A model generated the notes under the pieces. The model did no database searches and was not told the origin of the DNA. It saw only the letters and a program-made list of their open reading frames with translations. The position numbers and the translations under genes are program-made. A stretch of DNA of 64,000 nt. It comes from JBJHCA01 sp050485785 (lineage in GTDB: Bacteria; Bacteroidota; Bacteroidia; Chitinophagales; Saprospiraceae). Where the stretch lies: NCBI GenBank assembly GCA_050485785.1, contig JBJHCA010000004.1, forward strand, positions 1 through 64,000. Direction: 5' to 3'. Shown here in pieces: positions 52,065 to 61,490 of the stretch; within the stretch, counting starts at the first letter, position 1; each line of letters opens with the position of its first letter.

Positions 52065-53939
52065 ATGCCAGTGAGGTTTATTCTTGTTCTTTTTATTCTG
52101 GGTTACCACACCGTGTTTGGTCAGGTTGCTGATAATATCAGTACCGAACCCATAAAGGTGGAGATAAACCTTAAATCTGAACATGACAGAGCCGTACCCG
52201 TGCAGATCACGTTGCCTTCAGATCTTCAAAAACCTTTGGGACGCCGGGATGTTTTGCGTTTTCAGTTTCCAAAAACCATCCCCGGCACTTATACCATACT
52301 CGACTACGGCCGGTTTATTTCCCATTTTACGGTAACGGATCCACAAGGCCAGCTACTCGATGTGGAACAAACCGGAATCAATACTTGGGAAATAAGTGCC
52401 CGTGGGCGTGTTCGCACACCGCATACCATCAGGTACAATGCTCATTCAACATTCACCACTCCTGTCGACTCCAATTTGGTGATAGAGCCTGCAGGCACAC
52501 TGTTCGAGCGCAACCATGCCTATGTGATCAACCATTCAGGGCTTATCGGTTTTTTTGACAACGGTGAAAACAGGCCATATGAACTCGTTTACGTCCGACC
52601 TGAAGAGATGTACGGAGCAACCACGCTGCCTGCGCTCTCCAGAGGCAGCAGAAGAGATACATACTATGCACCGAGTTACCATTTTCTGGTTGATAACCCG
52701 CTGATGTACTGCATCCCGGACACTGTCAATATGAATGTGGGCAATGTAAGGGTAACCGTGGCCACCTGCTCACGTGGCAGCCTCATACGCAGCCGGTTTA
52801 TTGCCAATGAAATCAGTGATATATTGTTTGCCATTGAGGATTACTTTGGCGGAGTGCTACCGGTTGACCGTTATGCTTTTTTGATCTACATCAATGACGG
52901 TATGTACCAAACCCGGAGTTACGGAGCTCTTGAGCACTCATATTCGTCACTGTACACGCTTATGGATTTCCCTGCGGAAACCATCAGTGATATTATGAAA
53001 AGATTTGTAGCCCATGAGTTTTTCCACATCATAACACCCTTGAATATCAAGAGCGAGGCAGTGAAGTATTTTGATTACATGAATCCACAAATGGACAGCC
53101 ATTTGTGGATGTATGAAGGAGTCACAGAATACAAGAGCGGACTGGTTCTTTACACGGGAGGCATGTATGATCTCGATGAGTTTTTTTCATGGATAGGCAG
53201 TAAAATGCGTGATGCTGACCGCTTCAGAAGTGATGTGCCGCTCACTAAATTAAGCAGGTACTGTCTTGACAAATATTCTGACCAATTCTACAGTTTTTAC
53301 AACCGGGGAGCATTGGTGGGGCTCAGTCTTGACCTGAAACTTATCAGTCTTTCCGGCGGCACCATGAACCTCATGGACTTGATGGACAGGCTGTCAATAA
53401 AATATGGCAGAGACAAAGCTTTTAAAGACGATGAACTGTTTGATGCTATTGGCGAAGCCGGTTTTCATGAGTTGAAAGCGTTTCTCGAACTTCATGTAGC
53501 CGATACTGTCCCTCTTCCAATCAGCGAACTGCTGAGTTCGGTTGGAGTGGTTTACGATCCAACCGTGATGCTTGAAGAGGTCAGTGTTGGGTTTACACCT
53601 CGTGACATCAACTACGACGGCGAGTTTTTCTATCTCGCTAGAGGTGACGGCCTCAATTCTTTTGGTGAAGCAATGGGTTTTGAAGTAGGTGACATTATAA
53701 AAAAATGGAACCACAAGGAAGTAACCCTGATGACCATCAATGAAATTTTTGGCGCATTTATATTTTCGGCCAAACCCGGAGATGCACTTCATGTGGTTGT
53801 TGAAAGAGATGGGACTGAAATTGAACTTCAGGGGATTGTTCTTCCAGTTAAAGTTGAACGCAACCATGGAATTCGACTGGATGAACATGCTACTGACGAG
53901 CAAAAAGCACTTCGTTCTGCCTGGTTGAGAAAACGTTGA
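52065..53939 (+). CDS. M61-family glycyl aminopeptidase-like metalloprotease with PDZ domain
   Basis: 624 residues from the ATG at 52065. A signal peptide (MPVRFILVLFILGYHTVFGQ) precedes an N-terminal beta domain and a gluzincin catalytic domain. The zinc site is HEFFH (His317, Glu318, His321), and the third ligand is Glu351 in WMYEGVTEY. The C-terminal 100 residues form a PDZ domain (SFGEAMGFEVGDIIKKWN...FSAKPGDALHVVVERDG). M61 peptidases remove N-terminal glycine, alanine or acidic residues; here it acts in the periplasm or outside. It has its own strong promoter. Confidence 0.92.
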   Translation: MPVRFILVLFILGYHTVFGQVADNISTEPIKVEINLKSEHDRAVPVQITLPSDLQKPLGRRDVLRFQFPKTIPGTYTILDYGRFISHFTVTDPQGQLLDVEQTGINTWEISARGRVRTPHTIRYNAHSTFTTPVDSNLVIEPAGTLFERNHAYVINHSGLIGFFDNGENRPYELVYVRPEEMYGATTLPALSRGSRRDTYYAPSYHFLVDNPLMYCIPDTVNMNVGNVRVTVATCSRGSLIRSRFIANEISDILFAIEDYFGGVLPVDRYAFLIYINDGMYQTRSYGALEHSYSSLYTLMDFPAETISDIMKRFVAHEFFHIITPLNIKSEAVKYFDYMNPQMDSHLWMYEGVTEYKSGLVLYTGGMYDLDEFFSWIGSKMRDADRFRSDVPLTKLSRYCLDKYSDQFYSFYNRGALVGLSLDLKLISLSGGTMNLMDLMDRLSIKYGRDKAFKDDELFDAIGEAGFHELKAFLELHVADTVPLPISELLSSVGVVYDPTVMLEEVSVGFTPRDINYDGEFFYLARGDGLNSFGEAMGFEVGDIIKKWNHKEVTLMTINEIFGAFIFSAKPGDALHVVVERDGTEIELQGIVLPVKVERNHGIRLDEHATDEQKALRSAWLRKR

Positions 53940-54088
53940 TTTGCGTTTTCCGGATTCTACATTGCAAAGCAGCCAATATACTCCGCAGATATGGTGGATT
54001 GGCCGGGTATGTCATGTCTTTGGTTAATGGGCGGGTTTTGCAATGACTATTTTTCTCCGGCTACAACGCATGAGGTAAACTTTTTCCA

Positions 54089-54101
54089 ACAAAAAGCTAT
54101 C
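54089..54101 (-). repeat. interspersed motif, variant copy on the minus strand
   Basis: Reads GATAGCTTTTTGT on the minus strand, with TTTGTTTGG before it. One base differs from the core 13-mer. It lies between the M61 and HMA-MauE genes. Confidence 0.45.
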
Positions 54102-54165
54102 CCAAACAAAGATCACAACTGTATTAATCAGTAAACCGTTATCAGGCTAGTTAATACGAAGCGCT

Positions 54166-54922
54166 ATGCACAAAACATATAACATCAGCGGAATGACCTG
54201 TAATGCGTGTGTAATGCGGGTAAAAAAAGCGCTGGAAGGCACACCGGGTGTAGCCTCTGCTGAAGTTTCACTTCAGCAAAATGAAACAGTTGTAACTTTT
54301 GACAACGAGGTTGATATTGAAACACTGCAAAAGAATCTGGGTCAGCATTATACNNNNNNNNNNGCATTATACCATCCATCATCAGACAGATTCCGGTGTA
54401 ACTGCTTCTGAACTGCAATCAGAAACCGATACATCAGGTATGTCAATGCTGGAAACCTACAAGCCGCTGATCATTATTTTCTTGTTCATTGCCGGCGTGA
54501 GTACCATTACCTCTGTTTCAGATGGAGTGCTCGATGGCATGGGGTGGATGAATAATTTCATGGCGGGATTTTTCATCGTTTTTGCCTTTTTCAAAATGCT
54601 GGACCTTCGCGGATTTGCTGACAGCTATGCAATGTATGACCTGCTGGCTAAAAGGGTAAAAGCTTACGGGTACGTGTATCCATTTATTGAGCTGGGGCTG
54701 GGCATTGCCTATCTGACTTCATTTTTCCCTGCATTCACTTATATAGCCACTATTGTGATAATGGGATTCAGCAGTATTGGGGTAATTCAAAGTGTTCTGA
54801 ACAAGAGCAAAATTCGTTGTGCCTGCCTGGGTTCGGTATTCAATTTACCCATGAGCACCGTTACTATAATTGAAGATTTGCTGATGGTGGCCATGGCTGC
54901 CGTAATGCTGGCTATGCTTTAA
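54166..54922 (+). CDS. HMA (heavy-metal-associated) domain fused to a MauE/DoxX-like membrane protein, split by an assembly gap
   Basis: Ten N at 54354-54363 break the frame. GCATTATAC is present on both sides; collapsing it gives 245 residues in one frame. Residues 1-65 are a ferredoxin-like metal-binding domain (YNISGMTCNACVMRVKKALEG with CxxC at 12/15). A His/Ser/Thr linker (HYTIHHQTDSG) leads to four predicted membrane helices (from YKPLIIIFLFIAGVSTI to MMVAMAAVMLAML-like end) with a CxC pair (KIRCACLGS) before the last helix. The second part belongs to the MauE/DoxX-like redox-associated family. It may bind a soft metal such as copper and link it to a thiol redox step; this is inference. 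Confidence 0.8.
54354..54363. other. artificial 10-N scaffold gap (9-base overlap on both sides)
   Basis: GCATTATAC is at 54345-54353 and again at 54364-54372. Removing the N run and one copy restores the fusion protein frame exactly. Confidence 0.9.
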
Positions 54923-54950
54923 GCTTGGCTGAGGCAACTTTCTTAAGCAT
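54914..54950. terminator. possible terminator hairpin between convergent genes
   Basis: ATGCTT-T-AAG pairs with CTT-AAGCAT across an 18-base loop, one bulge, and both stop codons lie in or beside the stem. There is no T run, so this is weak. Confidence 0.3.
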
Positions 54951-56008
54951 TAACTGCTACCATATTGCCGGTTGTAATATTCCCGGTAAGCACCACTGGT
55001 TACTCTGGTTACCCATTCTTCATGATTGAGATACCAGTCGCACGTAAGAGAAAGACCTTCCTCAAAAGTTATCGAGGGTTTCCAACCCAGCTCTCTCTCG
55101 ATTTTTCCTGCATCAATGGCATATCTCCGATCGTGGCCGGGTCTGTCTTTTACAAAAGTGATCAGGCTTTCTGATGATCCGGAAGGGCGGCCTAATTTAT
55201 TGTCCATCAGCTGACATAACAGCCTGATCAGGTCAATGTTTTTCCATTCATTGTGCCCGCCCACGTTATACGTTTCACCGTGTTTCCCTTTATGAAAAAT
55301 GGTATCAATAGCCCGGGCATGATCAATTACCCAGAGCCAGTCACGGGTGTATAAACCATCACCGTAAACAGGCAGCGGTTTTTGATTCACAATATTGTGA
55401 ATAAACAATGGCAGGAGCTTTTCCGGAAATTGAAATGGTCCGTAGTTGTTGGAACAATTAGATAGCAAAACAGGCAACCTGTAGGTGTGAAAGTAGGCCC
55501 TCACTAAATGATCGGATGAGGCCTTGGAGGCAGAATACGGAGACCGTGGATCGTAAGGTGTGGATTCGGTAAAAAGCCCGGTCTCACCCAGGGTGCCGTA
55601 AACTTCATCCGTGGAAATGTGATAAAACACAACGTCCCGGCGGTGTTGCCAGTGCTTCTTGGCTGCTTCCAGCAAGTTGACCGTACCTACAATATTGGTA
55701 TATATAAACTGTAGCGGTTCCAGGATTGACCGGTCAACATGGGATTCAGCCGCCAGATGAATGATACCATCAAACCTGTACCGAACAAACAATTCTTCAA
55801 CTTTATCAGGCTGATTGATGTCAACTTTTTCAAACCGGTAATTGGGCGCATTTTCTATATCCCTCAGATTTTCCAGATTGCCGGCATAAGTTAGAGCATC
55901 CAGGTTGACAATCGTATATTCGGGGTACTTGTTTACCAGTAATCGCACAAGGTGTGACCCGATAAAGCCGGCCCCCCCGGTTACCAGGATGGTTTTGGAT
56001 TTACTCAT
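54950..56008 (-). CDS. rfbB: dTDP-glucose 4,6-dehydratase
   Basis: 352 residues. [15 protein letters not shown] binds [15 protein letters not shown] is the RmlB signature, STDEVYG gives Thr-Asp-Glu and [12 protein letters not shown] the Tyr-Lys pair, with [11 protein letters not shown] near the end. It makes dTDP-4-keto-6-deoxyglucose, the branch point to rhamnose and many amino sugars. rfbA, rfbC and rfbD are not in the window. It overlaps the preceding gene by eight bases and is the last gene of the sugar operon. Confidence 0.95.
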   Translation of the reverse strand: MSKSKTILVTGGAGFIGSHLVRLLVNKYPEYTIVNLDALTYAGNLENLRDIENAPNYRFEKVDINQPDKVEELFVRYRFDGIIHLAAESHVDRSILEPLQFIYTNIVGTVNLLEAAKKHWQHRRDVVFYHISTDEVYGTLGETGLFTESTPYDPRSPYSASKASSDHLVRAYFHTYRLPVLLSNCSNNYGPFQFPEKLLPLFIHNIVNQKPLPVYGDGLYTRDWLWVIDHARAIDTIFHKGKHGETYNVGGHNEWKNIDLIRLLCQLMDNKLGRPSGSSESLITFVKDRPGHDRRYAIDAGKIERELGWKPSITFEEGLSLTCDWYLNHEEWVTRVTSGAYREYYNRQYGSS

Positions 56009-56945
56009 GCTCCAGCTTTTGTTTAAAGTACTGATAAGTTACGCTAAGACCTTCCTTACGTTCCACTTTTGGCTCCCACCCCAGCAACTCACGGGCCAGT
56101 GTAATATCCGGGCGTCGCTGCTTTGGGTCGTCTTCAGGTAATGGCTGAAAATCAATAAACGCGTCAGGATTGCCCACAATCTCAAGAATTTCACCGGCAA
56201 ACTCCAGGATAGTCACTTCCTGAGGATTGCCAATATTGACAGGAAACAAGTAGCTGCTCAAAAGCAGACGGTGAATACCTTCAATAAGGTCATCTACGTA
56301 GCAAAATGAACGCGTTTGAGACCCATCACCAAAAACACTCAGTCCTTCTCCCTTAATGGCCTGCTTAAAAAATGCAGGCAAAGCCCTGCCGTCATCTAAA
56401 CGCATGCGGGGCCCATAAGTATTAAAAATTCTCACGATACGGGTGTCCAGTTGGTGAAACCTGTGGTATGCCATAGTAATGGCTTCCTGAAATCGCTTGG
56501 CCTCATCATAAACCCCCCTGGGACCAATGGGATTGACATTGCCCCAGTAATCCTCCCGTTGTGGGTGAACCATGGGGTCTCCATAAACTTCAGAGGTGGA
56601 TGCTATCAGAATCCTGGAACCTTTTGACTTGGCTAAACCCAGCAAGTGAAGTGTTCCAAGCGAGCCTACCTTCATGGTCTGAATAGGCATTTTGAGGTAA
56701 TCCATCGGACTGGCCGGAGACGCAAAGTGAAGTATGAAATCGAGATTACCCGACACATGTACAAACTTTGACACATCGTGATGATAAAAACTGAATCGGT
56801 CCAAATGCATGAGGTGTTCGATATTGCTCATGCTTCCTGTTAGCAGGTTGTCCATGCCAATTACCTCAAACCCCTCGGCAATGTAGCGGTCACACAAATG
56901 TGATCCCAAAAATCCCGCAGCTCCCGTTATGAGTATGCGTTTCAT
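56001..56945 (-). CDS. UDP-glucuronate decarboxylase (UDP-xylose synthase)
   Basis: 314 residues of the UXS type. [59 protein letters not shown] and [10 protein letters not shown] are strongly diagnostic. It converts UDP-glucuronate, the product of the neighbouring Ugd, to UDP-xylose. Start and stop overlap both neighbours, four bases with ugd and eight with rfbB. It therefore belongs to one transcript for surface polysaccharide precursors. Confidence 0.93.
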   Translation of the reverse strand: MKRILITGAAGFLGSHLCDRYIAEGFEVIGMDNLLTGSMSNIEHLMHLDRFSFYHHDVSKFVHVSGNLDFILHFASPASPMDYLKMPIQTMKVGSLGTLHLLGLAKSKGSRILIASTSEVYGDPMVHPQREDYWGNVNPIGPRGVYDEAKRFQEAITMAYHRFHQLDTRIVRIFNTYGPRMRLDDGRALPAFFKQAIKGEGLSVFGDGSQTRSFCYVDDLIEGIHRLLLSSYLFPVNIGNPQEVTILEFAGEILEIVGNPDAFIDFQPLPEDDPKQRRPDITLARELLGWEPKVERKEGLSVTYQYFKQKLEHE

Positions 56946-58261
56946 GACATGGGTATTGTAGAGCGGCCAATGCTCACATAGTGAATGCCTTTGCCTTCCA
57001 TTTCCTCCAGATCAAACAGGTTTCGTCCATCAAAAATTACCGGATTTTTAAGCAACGATTTGATCTCATCAAAATCCGGTGTGCGGAAAACATTCCATTC
57101 TGTTGCAATCAACAGGGCATCAGCACCCTTCAGCGCATCGTATTTGCTGTTAACCAATTCAATCCGGTCGCCCAGCTTTTCTGGAACATTAACCATGGCC
57201 TCCGGATCAAAAGCCTTTACCTTGGCACCGGCGTTTAACAACTCCTCAATCATATACAGCGCGGGTGCTTCCCGTAAATCATCAGTGTTGGGTTTAAATG
57301 CCAGACCCCACATAGCAAATGTTTTCCCACGCAGATCACCGTCAAAATAGCTTTTTACCTTATCTACCAATCTCAGTTTTTGAGTTTGATTAGTTTGCAT
57401 TACTGATTCAAGAATATTAAACCGGTATTGGTGCTGTTCAGCCATTTTGTGCAAGGCCTGCACGTCTTTGGGAAAGCACGAACCACCATAACCCACCCCA
57501 GGAAACAAGAAGCGTTTGCCAATGCGATTGTCAGATCCTATTCCCAGTCTCACTTTATCCACATTTGCACCCAGTTTCTCACACAGATTGGCAATCTCGT
57601 TCATGAATGTTATACGCGTAGCCAGATATGCATTGGCCGCATACTTTGTCATCTCAGCAGAACGCTTGTCCATGAAAATGATTGGGTTGCCCTGCCGCAC
57701 AAAAGGTGCATACAACCGTGACATGATTTGCTTTGCCTGCTCTGAGTCCGTTCCTATTACCACCCTGTCGGGCTTCATGAAATCATCTACTGCTACACCT
57801 TCACGCAAAAATTCAGGGTTGGAAACTACATCAAACAAAGTGTTGCTGATTTTGCTGGCAATCACTTCGGCAACTTTCTCTGAAGTGCCTACAGGAACGG
57901 TGCTCTTATCTACAAATACCGTGTATTTCTCAACATATTCCGCTGCATCACCTGCAGCTTTCAGTACATAGGAAAGATCTGCAGATCCATCTTCACCAGG
58001 GGGCGTTGGTAAGGCCAGAAACACAATATCGGCTTGTCGAATGGCATCTTCCAGTGCAGTAGTAAAAATAAGTCGTCCTTCTTTTGTGTTCCGGTCAAAA
58101 AGCAACTCAAGTCCGGGTTCAAAAATAGGCACTTCTCCGGCTTGCATCCGTCTTACCTTATCTTCATCTATGTCTACACAAACTACGTGATTACCTGTTT
58201 CTGCAAAACAAGTTCCTGTTACAAGGCCAACATAGCCGGTTCCTATAACTGCAATATTCAT
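56942..58261 (-). CDS. ugd: UDP-glucose 6-dehydrogenase
   Basis: 439 residues. [17 protein letters not shown] binds NAD; the catalytic Cys is in [36 protein letters not shown] and the C-terminal [16 protein letters not shown] are typical. It oxidises UDP-glucose to UDP-glucuronate for the next enzyme, UDP-xylose synthase. It overlaps the DegT stop by four bases. Confidence 0.95.
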   Translation of the reverse strand: MNIAVIGTGYVGLVTGTCFAETGNHVVCVDIDEDKVRRMQAGEVPIFEPGLELLFDRNTKEGRLIFTTALEDAIRQADIVFLALPTPPGEDGSADLSYVLKAAGDAAEYVEKYTVFVDKSTVPVGTSEKVAEVIASKISNTLFDVVSNPEFLREGVAVDDFMKPDRVVIGTDSEQAKQIMSRLYAPFVRQGNPIIFMDKRSAEMTKYAANAYLATRITFMNEIANLCEKLGANVDKVRLGIGSDNRIGKRFLFPGVGYGGSCFPKDVQALHKMAEQHQYRFNILESVMQTNQTQKLRLVDKVKSYFDGDLRGKTFAMWGLAFKPNTDDLREAPALYMIEELLNAGAKVKAFDPEAMVNVPEKLGDRIELVNSKYDALKGADALLIATEWNVFRTPDFDEIKSLLKNPVIFDGRNLFDLEEMEGKGIHYVSIGRSTIPMS

Positions 58262-59403
58262 TGATTCAATTCATTTAACTTTTGAAGAAGGGCATCAGCC
58301 ACGTATTCCTGAACTTCACGAGTCAATTCTGTGTGCATGGGCAGTGACAATACTTCATCGGCCACTTTCTCAGCTTCGGGCAACGGTACTCTTGCGTATT
58401 GCTTGTAGGGCGTTTGCTGATGAAGACAAAGCGGGTAATAAATGGCACAGGCAATGTTTTGTGTAGTCAGATAATCCGCAATCTGATCCCTGAAACGCGG
58501 AATTCGAAGCGTATACTGATGGTAAACATGAGATCCTGTTTGAGTTGTTTCTGTGGGAATGCTTATTCCTTTTTTGTTTTGGAATAGCTCTTTGTAGGCA
58601 TTAGCCGCTTTTTGGCGTGAGTCGTTGTAAAGATTCAGTCTCTTTAACTTTATGCTCAAAATGGCAGCCTGAATAGTGTCCAGCCTCGAGTTCATTCCAA
58701 CCCTGTTGTAGTAATACCGCTGCGATGACCCGTGATTGACAATCTCCTTTAGTTTTAACGCCAAGTTACTATCCCTTGTAAAAATCGCCCCTCCGTCACC
58801 GTAGCACCCAAGGTTCTTAGCCGGAAAAAACGAAGTAGTCCCTATGTGCCCGATCGTTCCGGCCATCATCTTTGTCCCTTGCTTGTCAAAGGCATAACTT
58901 CCCAGGGCCTGGGCATTGTCTTCTATCACATACAGATCATGCTCACCGGCTATTTCCATGATTGCTGCCATATCACAGGCCTGCCCAAAAAGATGTACCG
59001 GAATGATACACCTGGTTTTACCGGTAATACACGACCTCACAGACTCAGGATCGATATTGAACGAAGACGGATCAATGTCGGCAAATACGGGTACCAGGCC
59101 CAGTGCAACAATCACCTCAGCTGTAGCTACAAAAGTGAACGGCGTGGTGATCACTTCATCCCCCGGTTTCAACTCCAGTGCCATGAGTGCTGCCATCAAT
59201 GCATCTGTGCCGTTGGCACATGGAATCACATGGGGCACGTCAAGAAATGATGACAGCTCAGTGCCAAACCGATCCACCTCGGGTCCGTTAATATATCTTG
59301 TTGAGGCAACTACTTGAAGGATGGCTTCGTTAACTTCCTCTCTGATATGCTGATATTGGGTGTACAGGTCGACCATGTCAACCCTCAAATCTGTATTTTT
59401 CAT
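58258..59403 (-). CDS. DegT/DnrJ/EryC1/StrS family sugar aminotransferase
   Basis: 381 residues from the ATG at 59403. The PLP-binding Lys is in TTSFFPAKNLGCYGDGG, with PCANGTDALMAAL, FTFVATAEV and VIEDNAQALGS upstream. Such enzymes aminate nucleotide-linked keto sugars. With rfbB in the same operon, its substrate is probably a dTDP-keto-6-deoxysugar. The frame extends 54 codons further upstream, but a -7 box nine bases before 59403 excludes that. A copy of the ATAGCTCTTTGT motif lies antisense inside the gene. Confidence 0.92.
   Translation of the reverse strand: MKNTDLRVDMVDLYTQYQHIREEVNEAILQVVASTRYINGPEVDRFGTELSSFLDVPHVIPCANGTDALMAALMALELKPGDEVITTPFTFVATAEVIVALGLVPVFADIDPSSFNIDPESVRSCITGKTRCIIPVHLFGQACDMAAIMEIAGEHDLYVIEDNAQALGSYAFDKQGTKMMAGTIGHIGTTSFFPAKNLGCYGDGGAIFTRDSNLALKLKEIVNHGSSQRYYYNRVGMNSRLDTIQAAILSIKLKRLNLYNDSRQKAANAYKELFQNKKGISIPTETTQTGSHVYHQYTLRIPRFRDQIADYLTTQNIACAIYYPLCLHQQTPYKQYARVPLPEAEKVADEVLSLPMHTELTREVQEYVADALLQKLNELNQ
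58584..58595 (+). repeat. ATAGCTCTTTGT motif inside the DegT gene (antisense)
   Basis: Exact 12-mer, with TTTTTTG upstream at 58570-58576. On the coding strand it encodes part of AYKELFQNKKG. This is the only exact copy in a gene. Confidence 0.45.
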
Positions 59404-59411
59404 AAAACGGC

Positions 59412-59420
59412 ACAAAGATA
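59412..59420 (-). promoter_or_regulatory. -7 element (TATCTTTGT) that decides the DegT start
   Basis: Exact TAnnTTTGY on the minus strand, eight bases before the ATG at 59403. It drives the whole DegT-ugd-uxs-rfbB operon, and a start further upstream is excluded. Confidence 0.6.
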
Positions 59421-59485
59421 ATGAAACGATTGACAGCAGGGCGATATTTCGGGAATTCCGTAGCTTTACCGCAACTATTGGAAAT

Positions 59486-60229
59486 ATGAAGTTTTTATTG
59501 TTTTTACCCTTTTTATTGTTGCTGATTTCCGTAAATACACTGGCGCAGGATGGACCTCCGGCCAATATCCAGTTGGGAATTACTTATGGTATGCAGCTTC
59601 CCGGTGCAGATATGGCAGTAAGTTTCGGCAACAATCTCAACTTTGGAGGCAGTATCCCGCTGATGACTCAGTCAGGCTTTCTTTTTGGCCTTGAAGGTTA
59701 CTACCTGTTTGGAGCTAACGTAAAAGATGATGTTTTGAGTGGTATCAGAACCCGGGAAGGAGAGATCCTGTCCATGGATCGCCTTTACGCCAATATTACT
59801 ATTCGGCAACGCGGTCTTTATCTGGGTGGAATGGCAGGTAAAGTGTTTTCTCTTGGTCAGGAAAAGTTCAAAAACGGAATAAGGGTTCATGCAGGAGCCG
59901 GCTATTTTAAACACTTTATTCGCATTGACGACGCATTTAATAACACCCCTCAGATTCAGGGAGAATACTTAAAAGGCTACGACCGGCTTACTGATGGCTG
60001 GGCATTGAATGAGTTTATCGGTTACCAGTACATGAGCGAAAACCAGCTCGTTAATTTTTTCATAGGCTTTGAATTCACCCAAGGATTTACCCAAAACAGA
60101 AGAGCTTGGGATTTTAAGGAGAACCGGGCTATCAACGAGCCCCGGATCGATCTGCTTTGGGGCATAAAGGCTGGGTGGTTCCTTCCCTTTTTCATATACG
60201 ATCGTCCTGAACAGATACGATACTACTAA
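59486..60229 (+). CDS. secreted outer-membrane beta-barrel protein of unknown function
   Basis: 247 residues. A signal peptide (MKFLLFLPFLLLLISVNTLAQ) is followed by alternating amphipathic strands (LGITYGMQLPG, FGGSIPL, LFGLEGYYLFG, IRQRGLYLGGMAG, RVHAGAGYFKHF, GYQYMS, FFIGFEFTQGF) ending in IKAGWFLPFFIYDRPEQIRYY. This is typical of small outer-membrane barrels. I do not recognise a named family. TAGCTTTAC at 59461-59469 is a near-consensus -7 box. The ATG at 59486 gives the signal peptide; the longer open frame is an artefact. waaA follows after eight bases. Confidence 0.7.
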   Translation: MKFLLFLPFLLLLISVNTLAQDGPPANIQLGITYGMQLPGADMAVSFGNNLNFGGSIPLMTQSGFLFGLEGYYLFGANVKDDVLSGIRTREGEILSMDRLYANITIRQRGLYLGGMAGKVFSLGQEKFKNGIRVHAGAGYFKHFIRIDDAFNNTPQIQGEYLKGYDRLTDGWALNEFIGYQYMSENQLVNFFIGFEFTQGFTQNRRAWDFKENRAINEPRIDLLWGIKAGWFLPFFIYDRPEQIRYY

Positions 60230-60237
60230 TCAAGGCT

Positions 60238-61473
60238 ATGTATGATTCCATATATAGTTTATCGGTTTATGTGATTCATGTCTTCATGCACCTGGCGGCA
60301 TGGTTCCATCCAAAAGCCCGCAACAGGATCAGATTGTTGAAAACTATTCCTCTGCCAACAACATATCCCTCGCAGGCAAAAAGGTATTGGTTTCATTGTG
60401 CTTCACTGGGCGAATACGAAATGGTCAAACCTCTGATCGGGCTGTTTCGCACCAACGATCCAGACTGCTATATTGCAGTCAGTTTTTATTCACCTTCCGG
60501 ATTTTTACACAAAGGATCTAATGAAGATGTAAACTGGTTTGGCTTGCTTCCAGCAGACACACCATCCCGGGCAGCACAGTGGGTAAATTGTCTGCAGCCG
60601 GATTTAGCCGTGTTTGTAAAATATGAGTTCTGGCTCAATCTGCTGAAAACTCTTCAACGCAAACAGATCCCGACCGTTTTGATAGCTGCACGTTTCAATG
60701 AAGGACATCGTGGATTTTTTTACAAAATACACCTTAATAAAGCGCTTTCGTGTTTCTCATTGATCCTCACTGCAAACCGCACCAGCCTGGCATGGTTAAA
60801 TCAACTAAGTATCAAAGCCGCCTTCGGTGGTGATCCCCGGGTCGACTCCATTATCAGCAAAATGTCAAGTACCCGGCTCACCCGAAGTACTACAGAAACG
60901 CCCTATAATCCGGCAATGGTCTGGGGAAGTATTTGGCCTTCCGATGCTCATCTTCTCAGCAAAATGATCAGTGATCCGGATTTGGCTCATTGGCGACATA
61001 TCATTGTACCGCATGAAACTGACGATTCAAGTATCAAAATATTGATATCAAAAGCTGACATCAAAGAATTATACTCACTGGATAGCACGGGCGAAGCGGA
61101 AAAAAGAATTCACGTGGTCAACTATGTGGGTAAACTGCTCAGTTTATACGGTAAAGCCGAAACAGCCTACGTGGGAGGTGGATTTGGAAAAGGTGTTCAC
61201 AATGTGCTGGAGCCGGCATGGTGGCAAATCCCGGTACTGTTTGGTCCAAAATACAGTAAAGACCCTGCTGCCGCAAATTGGGTCAGCGACGGAATGGCTT
61301 TCCCGGTAAGGAATTATGATGAGTTTAAAAATCGCCTGAAAGATTCATTGTCTAAAACGCAACGGGAGCGCATCGCCGTTTACCAGGCGGAGTATTTTAC
61401 CCAATGTGAAAACACGAGCAGGAAAATCTACTCGGCAATACAAAGTTTGTTAAGCAGGCTACAGGTTAACTAA
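60238..61473 (+). CDS. waaA: 3-deoxy-D-manno-octulosonic acid (Kdo) transferase
   Basis: 411 residues. An N-terminal membrane anchor (SIYSLSVYVIHVFMHLAAWF) precedes a GT-B glycosyltransferase of the KdtA/WaaA type. The conserved Glu is in FHCASLGEYEMVKPLI, and AVFVKYEFWLNLL and VNYVGKLLSLYGKAETAYVGGGF are also diagnostic. It links Kdo to lipid A, so the cell has a lipopolysaccharide outer membrane. Its neighbours are an outer-membrane barrel and a nucleotide-sugar operon. Confidence 0.93.
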   Translation: MYDSIYSLSVYVIHVFMHLAAWFHPKARNRIRLLKTIPLPTTYPSQAKRYWFHCASLGEYEMVKPLIGLFRTNDPDCYIAVSFYSPSGFLHKGSNEDVNWFGLLPADTPSRAAQWVNCLQPDLAVFVKYEFWLNLLKTLQRKQIPTVLIAARFNEGHRGFFYKIHLNKALSCFSLILTANRTSLAWLNQLSIKAAFGGDPRVDSIISKMSSTRLTRSTTETPYNPAMVWGSIWPSDAHLLSKMISDPDLAHWRHIIVPHETDDSSIKILISKADIKELYSLDSTGEAEKRIHVVNYVGKLLSLYGKAETAYVGGGFGKGVHNVLEPAWWQIPVLFGPKYSKDPAAANWVSDGMAFPVRNYDEFKNRLKDSLSKTQRERIAVYQAEYFTQCENTSRKIYSAIQSLLSRLQVN

Positions 61474-61487
61474 TGCCAGGGGCATTA
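61471..61487. terminator. hairpin at the waaA stop, possible bidirectional terminator
   Basis: TAATGCC-AGG-GGCATTA forms a 7-base-pair stem that includes the waaA stop codon, in the gap between two convergent genes. It lacks a T run. Confidence 0.4.
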
Positions 61488-61490
61488 CGA

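Noticed and set aside
53929..53950. Hairpin GAAAACG...CGTTTTC around the M61 peptidase stop as a terminator
   Set aside because: Seven AT-rich pairs without a following T run; too weak to call.
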